NCBI RefSeq assembly: GCF_051131155.1
Contig: NZ_CP159508.1
Span: 5,146,001-5,210,000 of the forward strand
DNA from: Pseudanabaena minima
Lineage (GTDB): Bacteria > Cyanobacteriota > Cyanobacteriia > Pseudanabaenales > Pseudanabaenaceae
Length of the DNA stretch: 64,000 bases
Direction: 5' to 3'
How positions within the stretch are numbered: the stretch's first letter is position 1; each line of letters opens with the position of its first letter. A model generated the notes under the pieces. The model saw nothing but the letters and a program-made list of their open reading frames with translations. It was not told the DNA's origin and did no database searches. Both the position numbers and the translations under genes were made by a program. Of this stretch, positions 1-8,258 are shown piece by piece.

Positions 1-1070
1 AATATTCCCAAACCCTAGAGCAGAAGGTGGAAGAACGCACTCAGGAACTCTCTCAGACTTTAGCTGACCTCCAAACTGCCCAAGCCGAATTAATCCAATC
101 GGAAAAAATGGCAGCCCTAGGACAACTCACCGCCAGTATAGCCCATGAACTTAATACCCCATTAGGAGTAATCCGCGCCGCAGCTAGTGGTATTGTCTCA
201 GCCTTTCGGAATTCTCTACAAAGGTTTCCAGAGTTGTTCCAAAGCCTTTCACCCCAACAGCAAGCTGCATTTCTCAAATTAGTAAATACATCCCTCCAAA
301 ATCAGCAGATTCTCTCAACTAAAGAGGAACGCAAACTCCGCCGCCAGATTGAAGCTTTTTTAGAATCTCAAGGGATTGACAACTCTGAAAATATAGCCAT
401 GCAGCTTACCTTAATGCAGACGGTTGACGACCTGCCATTCTATGCAGCCATCCTGCAAGTAGACAACAGCGCTGACATCTTGGAGATTGCGTACAACATA
501 GTATTGCAATATCAATTTACCAACAACATTCAGCAGGAAGTCGATCGCGCCGCCAAAATCGTCTTTGCGCTCAAAACCTATAGTCATCGTAGTGAATCTG
601 GTGAGAAGAGTCTAACTCAAATTAGCGATGGCATAGAGGTTGCTCTGACGCTCTACCAAAGTCGCCTCAAACAAGGAATAGAGGTGATTCGCAAGTATGA
701 GCCAGTCCCCGATCTTATTTGTGATCCCGATGCACTTACACAGGTGTGGGTCAATTTAATTGACAATGCCATCTATGCGATCGGTAAAACGGGGACTTTA
801 GAAATAGCGATCGCCTCACAAGCAGGGCAAATAGTGGTTGAAATTACTAATTCAGGTGAGGCTATTCCCGAAGAAATCATGCCTCGACTATTTGAGCCAT
901 TTTTTACAACCAAGCCGAGAGGAGAAGGCAGTGGACTGGGCTTAGATATTGTGCGTCAAATCGTGCAGAAACATGAAGGAGAGATTCGCGTAAGTAGTCA
1001 ATCGGGTCAAACTACTTTTATAGTAATCTTGCCTTTGCTAAGGTTTATGGGAGAAGCAGATGTTGAATAG
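1..1070 (+). CDS. Sensor histidine kinase, C-terminal part (5' end outside window)
   Basis: The frame is open from the first bases (the residues before GTG 27 read YSQTLEQK), so the gene starts upstream; GTG 27 is internal. Visible are the end of a coiled coil (VEERTQELSQTL), a HisKA H-box (MAALGQLTASIAHELNTPLG) with the phospho-accepting His, a roughly 100-residue helical insertion, an N-box (WVNLIDNAIYAIG) and the F/G2 region (FEPFFTTKPRGEGSGLGL). The usual Asp of the G1 box is replaced: it reads ITNSGEAIP. By family this is an ATP-dependent autokinase at the membrane. Its last 11 bp overlap the next gene, a solute-binding protein, so the two are probably co-transcribed. The kinase half is nearly identical to those at 2487-4694 and 8259-10133. 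The sensor domain is not visible. Confidence 0.93.
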   Translation, partial: YSQTLEQKVEERTQELSQTLADLQTAQAELIQSEKMAALGQLTASIAHELNTPLGVIRAAASGIVSAFRNSLQRFPELFQSLSPQQQAAFLKLVNTSLQNQQILSTKEERKLRRQIEAFLESQGIDNSENIAMQLTLMQTVDDLPFYAAILQVDNSADILEIAYNIVLQYQFTNNIQQEVDRAAKIVFALKTYSHRSESGEKSLTQISDGIEVALTLYQSRLKQGIEVIRKYEPVPDLICDPDALTQVWVNLIDNAIYAIGKTGTLEIAIASQAGQIVVEITNSGEAIPEEIMPRLFEPFFTTKPRGEGSGLGLDIVRQIVQKHEGEIRVSSQSGQTTFIVILPLLRFMGEADVE

Positions 1071-2484
1071 ACGAAGGTTTAACCAAATGTCTCTGGGCGC
1101 TTTGGGCTTAGGACTGGCAAGCTGTAACCAGTCAAAATATCTGACTAATACCAGTATTGGAAAGGCATCAAGTAATGCCGATCTATTAATTTGGTGGGAA
1201 CAAGGCTTTCTACCAGAAGAAAATGAACAAATTAATCAGCTCATTCGCAGATGGGAACAAAAGTCGGGAAAAGTTGTTGATTTGAAATTACTGCCCGTCG
1301 CTCTGATCGATCAACAGTTAACAAATTTTATCGATCAATCAGAATCTAACCAAATCCCCGATATCGTCTACTCCGTGGGTGTAGATGCTAGCCTCGCTCC
1401 CAAATTTGCTTGGCAAGATCAGTTAGTCGATCTTACGGATTTAATCGCCCCCATTCAGAAGAAATATACAAGTATTGCTCTCTCCCATGTTTTCTATCAC
1501 AATCAAGTTCGTAAAGAACGCAGCTACTACGCGCTCCCATTGTGGCAATCCGATGATTACCTTCACTATTGGGAAAGTATGCTTGAGGAGATTGCCTTGA
1601 CCCAACAGGATATTCCGCGAGAATGGAATCAGTTTTGGCAATTTTGGCAGATGGCTCAAAAGCAGTTGCGAGCAAAGGGGCGATCGCAGATTTATGGAGT
1701 GGGATTATGTATGTCAGCGATCGGTTTTGATACCTATACATCCCTGAAGATGTTTATGGATGCTCACAACGTTAATGTGGTGAATGAGTCGGGAGAATTT
1801 CTTTTAAAAAAACCAGAAAATCGCCAGCAGTTTATAACTGCGCTGCAAGAATTTACCAGCTTTTATTTGCAGGGATATACGCCACCTCAATCAGCGCGAT
1901 GGACAGGAGCAGGAAATAATAACAGCTTCCTAAATAGTGAGATTTTGATGACTCAAAATCTGACGATGTCGATTCCCCTTACTCAAAAGTTAACGCATCC
2001 TCAATATGATCGCGATGCGATCGCTAGATATCGTCAGATCGAGACGATCGATCGCCCTCTAAAAGTCGATGGTGGTGAATTGCTAACGCGCAAGGGAACG
2101 AAGCAAGCGATCGCACCTAAAAATAGTAAGAATCCAGAGCTTGCCAAGGAGTTTTTGAGTTATCTGGTTCGTCCAGATAACTTGATGTCTTTACTCAAAG
2201 GTTTTAAGGGGAGAGTTTTTCCCGTGATGCCTGAGCTATTAAAAGATCCCTTTTGGAATGAGCAGAACGATCCACACCTTTCATCAGCTCTGAAAATATA
2301 TGCCCGTCCTAGCTATGTTCCTTATGAGGTGATGCATTCAGCTTTTAGCGAGGTGCAAAATCAACAACTTTGGGCAAAAACAGTTCTCAAGGTGATTCAA
2401 GACAAAGCCTCGGTAGTGGAATCGGCAGATTGGGCAATTACCAAAATTCAAGACATCTTACAGTTAGCAGAGAAAAAAGTTTGA
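1060..2484 (+). CDS. Extracellular solute-binding protein (family 1-like), lipoprotein/Tat-type export signal
   Basis: 474 residues. The N-terminus has paired basic residues (NRRRFNQMS), a short hydrophobic stretch and a Cys in a lipobox-like context (GLGLASCNQS), so export and lipid anchoring are likely. The body looks like an ABC sugar-binding protein: ITWWEQ-like start (LLIWWEQGF), a PDIVYSVG segment and a C-terminal half with RKGTKQAIAP and ELAKEFLSYLVRP. ATG 1060 overlaps the upstream kinase by 11 bp, and the next kinase starts 2 bp after its stop, so it sits inside a kinase-SBP-kinase operon. No permease or ATPase is adjacent, so a ligand-presenting role for the periplasmic sensor domains is inferred rather than transport. 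The ligand cannot be read from sequence. Confidence 0.85.
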   Translation: MLNRRRFNQMSLGALGLGLASCNQSKYLTNTSIGKASSNADLLIWWEQGFLPEENEQINQLIRRWEQKSGKVVDLKLLPVALIDQQLTNFIDQSESNQIPDIVYSVGVDASLAPKFAWQDQLVDLTDLIAPIQKKYTSIALSHVFYHNQVRKERSYYALPLWQSDDYLHYWESMLEEIALTQQDIPREWNQFWQFWQMAQKQLRAKGRSQIYGVGLCMSAIGFDTYTSLKMFMDAHNVNVVNESGEFLLKKPENRQQFITALQEFTSFYLQGYTPPQSARWTGAGNNNSFLNSEILMTQNLTMSIPLTQKLTHPQYDRDAIARYRQIETIDRPLKVDGGELLTRKGTKQAIAPKNSKNPELAKEFLSYLVRPDNLMSLLKGFKGRVFPVMPELLKDPFWNEQNDPHLSSALKIYARPSYVPYEVMHSAFSEVQNQQLWAKTVLKVIQDKASVVESADWAITKIQDILQLAEKKV

Positions 2485-2486
2485 AT

Positions 2487-4694
2487 ATGATGAAAGGATG
2501 GTTGCGGCGCAGTTTACTCAGACAACTAGTTAGCTATTTCTCAGGCTTATCAGTCATTACCGTGAGCGTAGTGGCTATTGGTTCTTATTTTCACGCCCGT
2601 AGTTCTCTATCAACGGAAGTCGTCAACCGCCTCACTGTAGCAACACAACTAAAATCCTTGCAACTCCAAAAGTGGGTAGAAAATCAGTTGCAAGACATTC
2701 TGGTGGTCAGCCAAGATGTAGAAGTTCAAGAGTTACTAGGTCAAATGTTGGCTTCCGATCCCAGTCAACCTGCTTATCAGAAAGCTTACGCTAATCTCAA
2801 AAAAAATATTGGGCGCATTAGTCTTGTGAAGCCAAACTTAGGCAGTATTCGTGTTACTCGAAATAGTGGTTTTGTGATCTTCTCTTCCACCGATTCTAAA
2901 CTTGAAGGAACCTATTTACCCTTGGGCGATCCCGCTACCTACTTTACAAGCGATCGCATTGATACTGTTGTCCCTAATTTTTATATTTCACCACGCACCA
3001 ACAAGGTTTCCATAACTGTCACTACATCACTTTTAGATGAAAATAATGTTAAAATGGGAGCCGTGACTGCTGACTTTAATCTAGATTACATTGACACATT
3101 GATTCGCGATAATACAGGTTTGGGGGAGACAGGCGAAACCTATCTAATTGGTAAAGCTGGTACTAAAACCATTTTTGTGGCTGGCAATCAAGTGGAACCT
3201 AACGATCCGTCACGAAAAAAAGCGGTGAATAGCGATGGTATCGAGCAAGCGATCAAGCAACAGAGTGGGTTTGGCTTATATAACAACTATGCAGGAATTC
3301 CTGTAGTCGGCGTTTATTGGTGGTTGCCTTCCCAAAACTTAGCATTGATTGCCGAAATCAACCAAGATAAAGCCTTTGCACCAGCCGATCGCTTAGCAAT
3401 TAATATTCTGATATTGGGCTTTCTATCTTCTGGCATACTTCTCATCGCCATTTATCTGTTTTCCCGCCAAATTACCCGCCCGATTTTAGCAATTAATGCT
3501 ACTGCCGCACGTTTGGCTGAGGGAGATCTAAACCAAACTGCACCAATCATGACTGAGGATGAGGTGGGAGTTCTTGCCCAAACCTTTAACAAAATGGCAA
3601 AACAACTAGAAAGCTCATTCCAGAAATTGGGAGAATATTCCCAAACCCTAGAGCAGAAAGTGGAAGAACGCACTCAGGAACTCTCTCAGACTTTAGTTCA
3701 CCTTCAAACGACCCAAGCCGAATTAATTCAATCAGAAAAAATGGCAGCGCTAGGACAACTTACGGCTAGCGTAGCCCATGAAGTCAACACACCTTTAGGA
3801 GTGATTCGCAGTGCCACAGGCAATATTATCGCTACATTGAACATTTTACTGCCCCAATTGCCAGTGTTGATGCAGCGCCTAAATCCTACACAACAAGCAG
3901 CTTTTATAGCTTTGGTAAATACCTCACTTCAGCAACAGCAGTCTCTGTCAACTAAAGAAGAAAGACAACTGCGGCGACGATTGCAAACAGAACTGGATGC
4001 GATGGGGATTGCCAAAGCCCAAGAGATTGCCGACCAATTCACCCTCCTACGGATAGAATCATGTCTAGAAGTCTATCAGCCCCTTCTAGAAGCACCTGAT
4101 TGCGATGAAATTTTACAAGTCGCTTATAAGCTAGTGCAACAAAGCCAGAATGCCATTAGCATTCAAGAAGAAGTTGATCGCGCCGCAAAGATTGTTTTTG
4201 CACTCAAAACCTATAGCCATCGTAGTAGTGACGCTGAAGAGAAAAGTCTGATTCAAATTAGCGATGGCATCGAAATCGCCTTAACGCTATACCAAAGCCG
4301 CTTGAAGCAAGGGATAGAGGTGATTCGCAAATATGAGCCAGTCCCCGATCTTCTATGTAATCCAGATGCGCTTACACAGGTGTGGGTTAATTTAATTGAC
4401 AATGCTGTTTATGCGATTGGTAAAGCGGGAACTCTAGAAATAGCGATCGCCTCACAAGCAGGGCAAATAGTGGTTGAAATTACTAATTCAGGTGAGGCAA
4501 TTCCCGATGAAATAATACCGAGACTATTTGAACCATTTTTTACAACCAAGCCGAGAGGAGAAGGGAGTGGACTGGGCTTAGATATTGTGCGTCAAATCGT
4601 GCAGAAACATGGCGGTGATATTCAAGTAAGTAGCCAAATAGGAAAGACTAAATTCAGTATAAATTTACCTTTTGACTTCGTCCTTGACATCTGA
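2487..4694 (+). CDS. dCache-HAMP sensor histidine kinase
   Basis: 735 residues from ATG 2487, 2 bp after the preceding stop; the open frame extends upstream inside that gene but ATGATG at 2487 begins a proper inner-membrane protein (MMKGWLRRSLLRQ then a hydrophobic helix). Domains in order: TM1 about 12-35, a periplasmic double-Cache-like sensor about 40-305, TM2 (INILILGFLSSGILLIAIYL), HAMP, coiled coil, HisKA with His431 in VAHEVNTPLG, a long helical insert, and a HATPase with N-box NLIDNAVYAIG and FTTKPRGEGSGLGL. The G1 box is atypical (ITNSGEAIP). Cache domains bind small organic ligands; the adjacent solute-binding protein may deliver one. From about residue 390 the DNA is almost the same as in 8259-10133. 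Confidence 0.93.
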   Translation: MMKGWLRRSLLRQLVSYFSGLSVITVSVVAIGSYFHARSSLSTEVVNRLTVATQLKSLQLQKWVENQLQDILVVSQDVEVQELLGQMLASDPSQPAYQKAYANLKKNIGRISLVKPNLGSIRVTRNSGFVIFSSTDSKLEGTYLPLGDPATYFTSDRIDTVVPNFYISPRTNKVSITVTTSLLDENNVKMGAVTADFNLDYIDTLIRDNTGLGETGETYLIGKAGTKTIFVAGNQVEPNDPSRKKAVNSDGIEQAIKQQSGFGLYNNYAGIPVVGVYWWLPSQNLALIAEINQDKAFAPADRLAINILILGFLSSGILLIAIYLFSRQITRPILAINATAARLAEGDLNQTAPIMTEDEVGVLAQTFNKMAKQLESSFQKLGEYSQTLEQKVEERTQELSQTLVHLQTTQAELIQSEKMAALGQLTASVAHEVNTPLGVIRSATGNIIATLNILLPQLPVLMQRLNPTQQAAFIALVNTSLQQQQSLSTKEERQLRRRLQTELDAMGIAKAQEIADQFTLLRIESCLEVYQPLLEAPDCDEILQVAYKLVQQSQNAISIQEEVDRAAKIVFALKTYSHRSSDAEEKSLIQISDGIEIALTLYQSRLKQGIEVIRKYEPVPDLLCNPDALTQVWVNLIDNAVYAIGKAGTLEIAIASQAGQIVVEITNSGEAIPDEIIPRLFEPFFTTKPRGEGSGLGLDIVRQIVQKHGGDIQVSSQIGKTKFSINLPFDFVLDI

Positions 4695-4772
4695 ATCTCT
4701 GTCTTTCAAAGTAAGCCTTGATATATAATTATTTCTTACTTCCGTAGTGAGTACAGCGTTTTGCGCTTACTT

Positions 4773-6501
4773 AGGGCTTACTGAAAAAGCAAGAAAAGCA
4801 TACAAGCAAAGGTTTCTAAGGAGAACGAAAACAGATAAAATGCAAGAAAAAGCAAGAAAAGCTAGAAAAACCCTTGCACCAATAAAATTGCATGTACCGA
4901 CAATCCCCCACAGGACAGCTATCATTCGAGAACTTCTACTTACCATTTGGCGGCAAACTATCAGGAGAAAATCGATGGGTAAGATTAGCAGAACTAGTGC
5001 CGTGGGAAGAATTTGAGAATGAATATGCAGAACAATTTAGCGAAGGACAAGGAGCACCAGCAAAACCATTTCGGATAGCACTTGGGGCGCTGATCATCAA
5101 AGAGAAGCTAGGAACAAGTGACGAAGAGACAGTAGAACAAATTCGTGAGAATCCATATTTACAATACTTCCTAGGCTTATCAGAGTACAGCGACAACGCC
5201 CCATTTGAAGCAAGCATGATGGTACATTTCCGCAAGCGATTGAATCTAGAGATCGTGGGCAGAATCAACGAACGGATTGTGAAGCCTCCTAAAGAGTCGG
5301 GACAAAAAGAGAAGGAAGCAAAGCAGTACAAGAAAGAAGAAAGAGAAGAGATAGAAGAGAAGTTAGAAGAGCAGAATATAGAAAAGGAACAGAAAGAACC
5401 AGAACCAGCAAACCAAGGAAAATTGCTGCTAGATGCAACAGTCGCGCCATCCGACATCCGTTATCCCACTGACATCAAACTGTTGAACGAAGCAAGAGAA
5501 CAAACGGAAATAGTGATTGATGCTCTTTACCAACAAGTGAAAGAACAATTAGCGAAGAAACCACGCACCTATCGCCGTGAAGCAAGGACAGCGTATCTCC
5601 AAATTGCCAAACAACGCCAACCCAATCGTAAAAGGATTCGCAAAGCATTGCGCCAACAGTTGGGATATGTGCGTCGCAATCTTGCCCATATTGACACTCT
5701 AATTGCCGCAGGGGCAAAGCTATCGGAATTGAAGAGGAGTCTCTATCGGAACTTGCTAGTCGTCAGTGAAGTATATCGGCAACAACAATGGATGTACGAG
5801 CAAGGTGGTCATCGCATAGATGACCGCATCGTCAGTATTACGCAACCTCATGTACGTCCGATTGTCAGAGGTAAGGCAGGAACACCTGTGGAGTTTGGCG
5901 CTAAACTCTCAGTTAGTTGTGTCGATGGTCATGCCTTTCTCGACCATCTCAGTTGGGATAACTTCAATGAATCGGGGGATTTGCAGCAACAAGTAGCATT
6001 GTTTAAATCTCGCTTTGGACATTATCCTGAAGCGGTTTACGTTGACCAGATTTACCGCACTCGCAGCAATCGCGCCTATTGTCGAAATCTCGGTATTCGG
6101 ATTACGGCTCCGCCTTTGGGCAGACCTGTACCCGATGAGTTGGCGGCTATTCGCAAGCAGACTCTCGAAGATGCTAAGGTTCGCAATCAAATTGAAGGTA
6201 AGTTTGGACTGGCTAAACGACGGTTCAGTCTAAATCGCGTCATGTCCAAGTTGGCAAATACATCGGAAACGGCGATCGCTATCACTTTCTTGGTGATGAA
6301 TTTGGAAGCGCTGCTCAAGCAGCTTGCTTTTTTCGGTTTGTCTTGGTTTATCTTTTGCTGGCAACTCTTTGTTCTTCCTTCTTGGAAACCCCTTTTTAAC
6401 TTTAATTCTTTTTCTTGGCAATTTCCTTGTAGACACTCAAAGTATTATCCCCTTCCTCTTTGCCCACTACTTTTCCCTTAGTCTCTTTTTCAGCAAGCCC
6501 T
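4773..6501 (+). mobile_element. Insertion sequence, IS5/IS1182-type, apparently complete
   Basis: About 1.73 kb bounded by inverted ends: 4773-4789 reads AGGGCTTACTGAAAAAG and the complement of 6485-6501 reads AGGGCTTGCTGAAAAAG, one mismatch in 17. The flanks are an identical 4-bp duplication ACTT at 4769-4772 and 6502-6505, showing real transposition. One transposase fills it. Length and the 4-bp duplication fit IS1182-like members better than classic short IS5 elements; family assignment is from memory. It lies between two kinase/SBP modules. Confidence 0.88.
4892..6481 (+). CDS. IS5/IS1182-type DDE transposase
   Basis: 529 residues. The N-terminal part resembles the DUF772 transposase domain (RIALGALIIKEKLGTSDEET, ENPYLQYFLGL). 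A Glu/Lys-rich linker at about 140-170 separates it from the catalytic part. Candidate acidic triad: Asp in LLLDATVAPSDI, Asp in YVDQIYRTRSNR and Glu in IEGKFGLAKRRF. The C-terminus continues in frame close to the right inverted repeat. No internal stop is seen, so it is probably functional. Its inner start choice (MYRQSPTGQLSFENFYLPFG) fits the family N-terminus; an overlapping ORF at 4747 is in another frame and is not a gene. Confidence 0.9.
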   Translation: MYRQSPTGQLSFENFYLPFGGKLSGENRWVRLAELVPWEEFENEYAEQFSEGQGAPAKPFRIALGALIIKEKLGTSDEETVEQIRENPYLQYFLGLSEYSDNAPFEASMMVHFRKRLNLEIVGRINERIVKPPKESGQKEKEAKQYKKEEREEIEEKLEEQNIEKEQKEPEPANQGKLLLDATVAPSDIRYPTDIKLLNEAREQTEIVIDALYQQVKEQLAKKPRTYRREARTAYLQIAKQRQPNRKRIRKALRQQLGYVRRNLAHIDTLIAAGAKLSELKRSLYRNLLVVSEVYRQQQWMYEQGGHRIDDRIVSITQPHVRPIVRGKAGTPVEFGAKLSVSCVDGHAFLDHLSWDNFNESGDLQQQVALFKSRFGHYPEAVYVDQIYRTRSNRAYCRNLGIRITAPPLGRPVPDELAAIRKQTLEDAKVRNQIEGKFGLAKRRFSLNRVMSKLANTSETAIAITFLVMNLEALLKQLAFFGLSWFIFCWQLFVLPSWKPLFNFNSFSWQFPCRHSKYYPLPLCPLLFP

Positions 6502-6511
6502 ACTTAAAACC

Positions 6512-6562
6512 CAGAAATATTTTTGAAAGCGTTGCGAAGCAACGCTTTCAAAAATATTTCTG
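6512..6562. repeat. Perfect 24-bp-arm hairpin next to the IS end
   Basis: Arms 6512-6535 and 6539-6562 are perfectly complementary with a 3-nt loop (GAA). It starts CAGAAATATTTTTG and has the GC-rich tip GCGTTGC typical of the other hairpins in this window. There is no U-tract, so it is not a simple terminator. It lies 10 bp after the IS target duplication. Confidence 0.9.
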
Positions 6563-6693
6563 TACTACTCAAAGCCTCCACAGGATGTAAGCCCTGTTTT
6601 TAGAGTGAGAATTTAACCTTCGTATATCTTTTTGAGAACTTGAAGCTATCTTGCAACACTTCTGGAATCAAATCACCATATAGGCTTATAAAA

Positions 6694-8241
6694 ATGTTTG
6701 CTAGCAACAATGCTAATTACCGCAGAATCTTTATCTCGCTTGTGACTAGCTTTTTACTATTCAATGGAGTTGGTTGTAATTCAAATAATCCAACTTCTAA
6801 AACAACTCAAGCTGAAAATCAAATAGAAACTCTAGCAAAACAGCAAAGATTTGACGGGATTACGATCACAGTTGCTACCTTTGACAAACCAATTGGCGTA
6901 GGAGTCGAGCGCCGAGCAACGGAATTTGAAAAATTGACGGGTGCTAAAGTCAATATGGTAAAGCTTCCACTTAAAGATGTCTTTTCATCCATGCAGCGAG
7001 AGTTTGCTAACAAAACTAATCAGTACGATGTCGTAGTTTTCTCACCTCAATGGATGGCTGACTTTGTCGTACCAGGATACCTAGAAAATTTAACTCCCCT
7101 TGTAAAAGCCGATCGCCAACTGCAATGGGATGATATAGCACCCTTTTTTCGAGATTTTACCGCTACCTATCAGGGACAAATCTATGCTATTCCAGTGGAT
7201 GGAGACTTTCACATGGTTTACTATCGCACGGATTTATTAGAAAAAGCAGGAGTAACCCCCCCAAGAACTTGGGATGATTATGTAGCTGTTGCCAAAAAAT
7301 TTCATGGGAAAGACCTTAACGCCGATGGGCAACCAGACTATGGTTCCTGCATGGCTAAACAACCAAAACACGTCAACCATCAACTTTTTTGGTCTGTCGC
7401 TAGTTCTTTTCTCCAAACTCAAGGAACTCAACAGGGCGGATTTTTTGATCGTGAAACGATGAAGCCATTAGTGAATAACGAAGCCTTTGCAAAAGCGCTT
7501 GATATTTATAAAGAAACGACTCAATATGCACCTCTAGACGAATTAACTTTGAATCTTGATGGCGCAAGAAAGCTGTTTATGGATGGGCGCTGTGCGCTGA
7601 CCCTAGATTGGGGGGATACGGGGACGTTGGCGATCGACCCAGCCATCTCGAAAATCCCTGATAAATTCGGTGCATTAGTATTGCCAGGTAGCCAACAAGT
7701 TCTCGATCGCAAAACGGGTAAATTAGCAGCCTGTGACAAATTTCTTTGTCCCTATGCCATTGATGGCGTGAACCATGCTCCCTATGGGGCGGTCGGCGGA
7801 TGGGTTGGAGGGATTAATGCTGCTGCCAAACCCGCCGTTAAAGAAGCTGGATATGCGTTGATTTCCTACATTAGTCAACCTGCACAAGCAAATGTTGATG
7901 TCACGATTGGGATTACAGGCTTTAATCCATACCGCATCTCACAGTTTATGAACCGTGAAAATTGGTTAAAGGTGGGTATGCAAGAGGCGGCTGTGAGCAA
8001 ATACTTGGGTGGGATTTCAGTGAGTTTAAAAAATCCAAACATGGTACTAGATCTGCGAGTTCCTGAAAATGCTCTTTACCAGCGAGAAATTTTGGATAAG
8101 GCTCTAACAAAATTTCTTGCAGGGAAAATAACTCGTCAGGAAGCAATTCAACAAATTGAGCAAGAGTGGGAGAAAACAACAGATCGCGTCGGTCGAGAGT
8201 CTCAACTAAAAGCTTACCGATCCAGTTTAGGAGCTGAATAA
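6694..8241 (+). CDS. Extracellular solute-binding protein (family 1), lipoprotein
   Basis: 515 residues from ATG 6694. The frame opens at TTG 6640, but ATG 6694 gives a clean lipoprotein signal: MFASNNANYRR, a hydrophobic core (IFISLVTSFLLF) and lipobox NGVGC. The mature part matches sugar/polyol-binding proteins: ITVATFDKP start, YDVVVFSPQWM, a YAIPVDGDFHMVYYRTDLLE hinge region, TPPRTWDDYVAVAKKF, and GAVGGWVGGINAAAKPA near the C-terminal lobe. The sensor kinase at 8259 follows after 17 bp; no permease is nearby. This repeats the SBP-kinase pairing at 1060-4694, and I infer a periplasmic ligand-sensing partner. The ligand is unknown; the family suggests a carbohydrate or polyol. Confidence 0.88.
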   Translation: MFASNNANYRRIFISLVTSFLLFNGVGCNSNNPTSKTTQAENQIETLAKQQRFDGITITVATFDKPIGVGVERRATEFEKLTGAKVNMVKLPLKDVFSSMQREFANKTNQYDVVVFSPQWMADFVVPGYLENLTPLVKADRQLQWDDIAPFFRDFTATYQGQIYAIPVDGDFHMVYYRTDLLEKAGVTPPRTWDDYVAVAKKFHGKDLNADGQPDYGSCMAKQPKHVNHQLFWSVASSFLQTQGTQQGGFFDRETMKPLVNNEAFAKALDIYKETTQYAPLDELTLNLDGARKLFMDGRCALTLDWGDTGTLAIDPAISKIPDKFGALVLPGSQQVLDRKTGKLAACDKFLCPYAIDGVNHAPYGAVGGWVGGINAAAKPAVKEAGYALISYISQPAQANVDVTIGITGFNPYRISQFMNRENWLKVGMQEAAVSKYLGGISVSLKNPNMVLDLRVPENALYQREILDKALTKFLAGKITRQEAIQQIEQEWEKTTDRVGRESQLKAYRSSLGAE

Positions 8242-8258
8242 TCACAGGGAGAATAGCG

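Noticed and set aside
4747..5016. Possible small protein at the left end of the IS
   Set aside because: It overlaps the inverted repeat and transposase start in another frame and has low-complexity Lys/Arg content.
6502..6562. Hairpin as part of the IS5/IS1182 element
   Set aside because: The 4-bp target duplication ends at 6505, so the hairpin lies outside the element.
1060..8241. The SBP genes as part of an ABC importer operon
   Set aside because: No permease or ATPase gene lies in the cluster; the neighbours are kinases.
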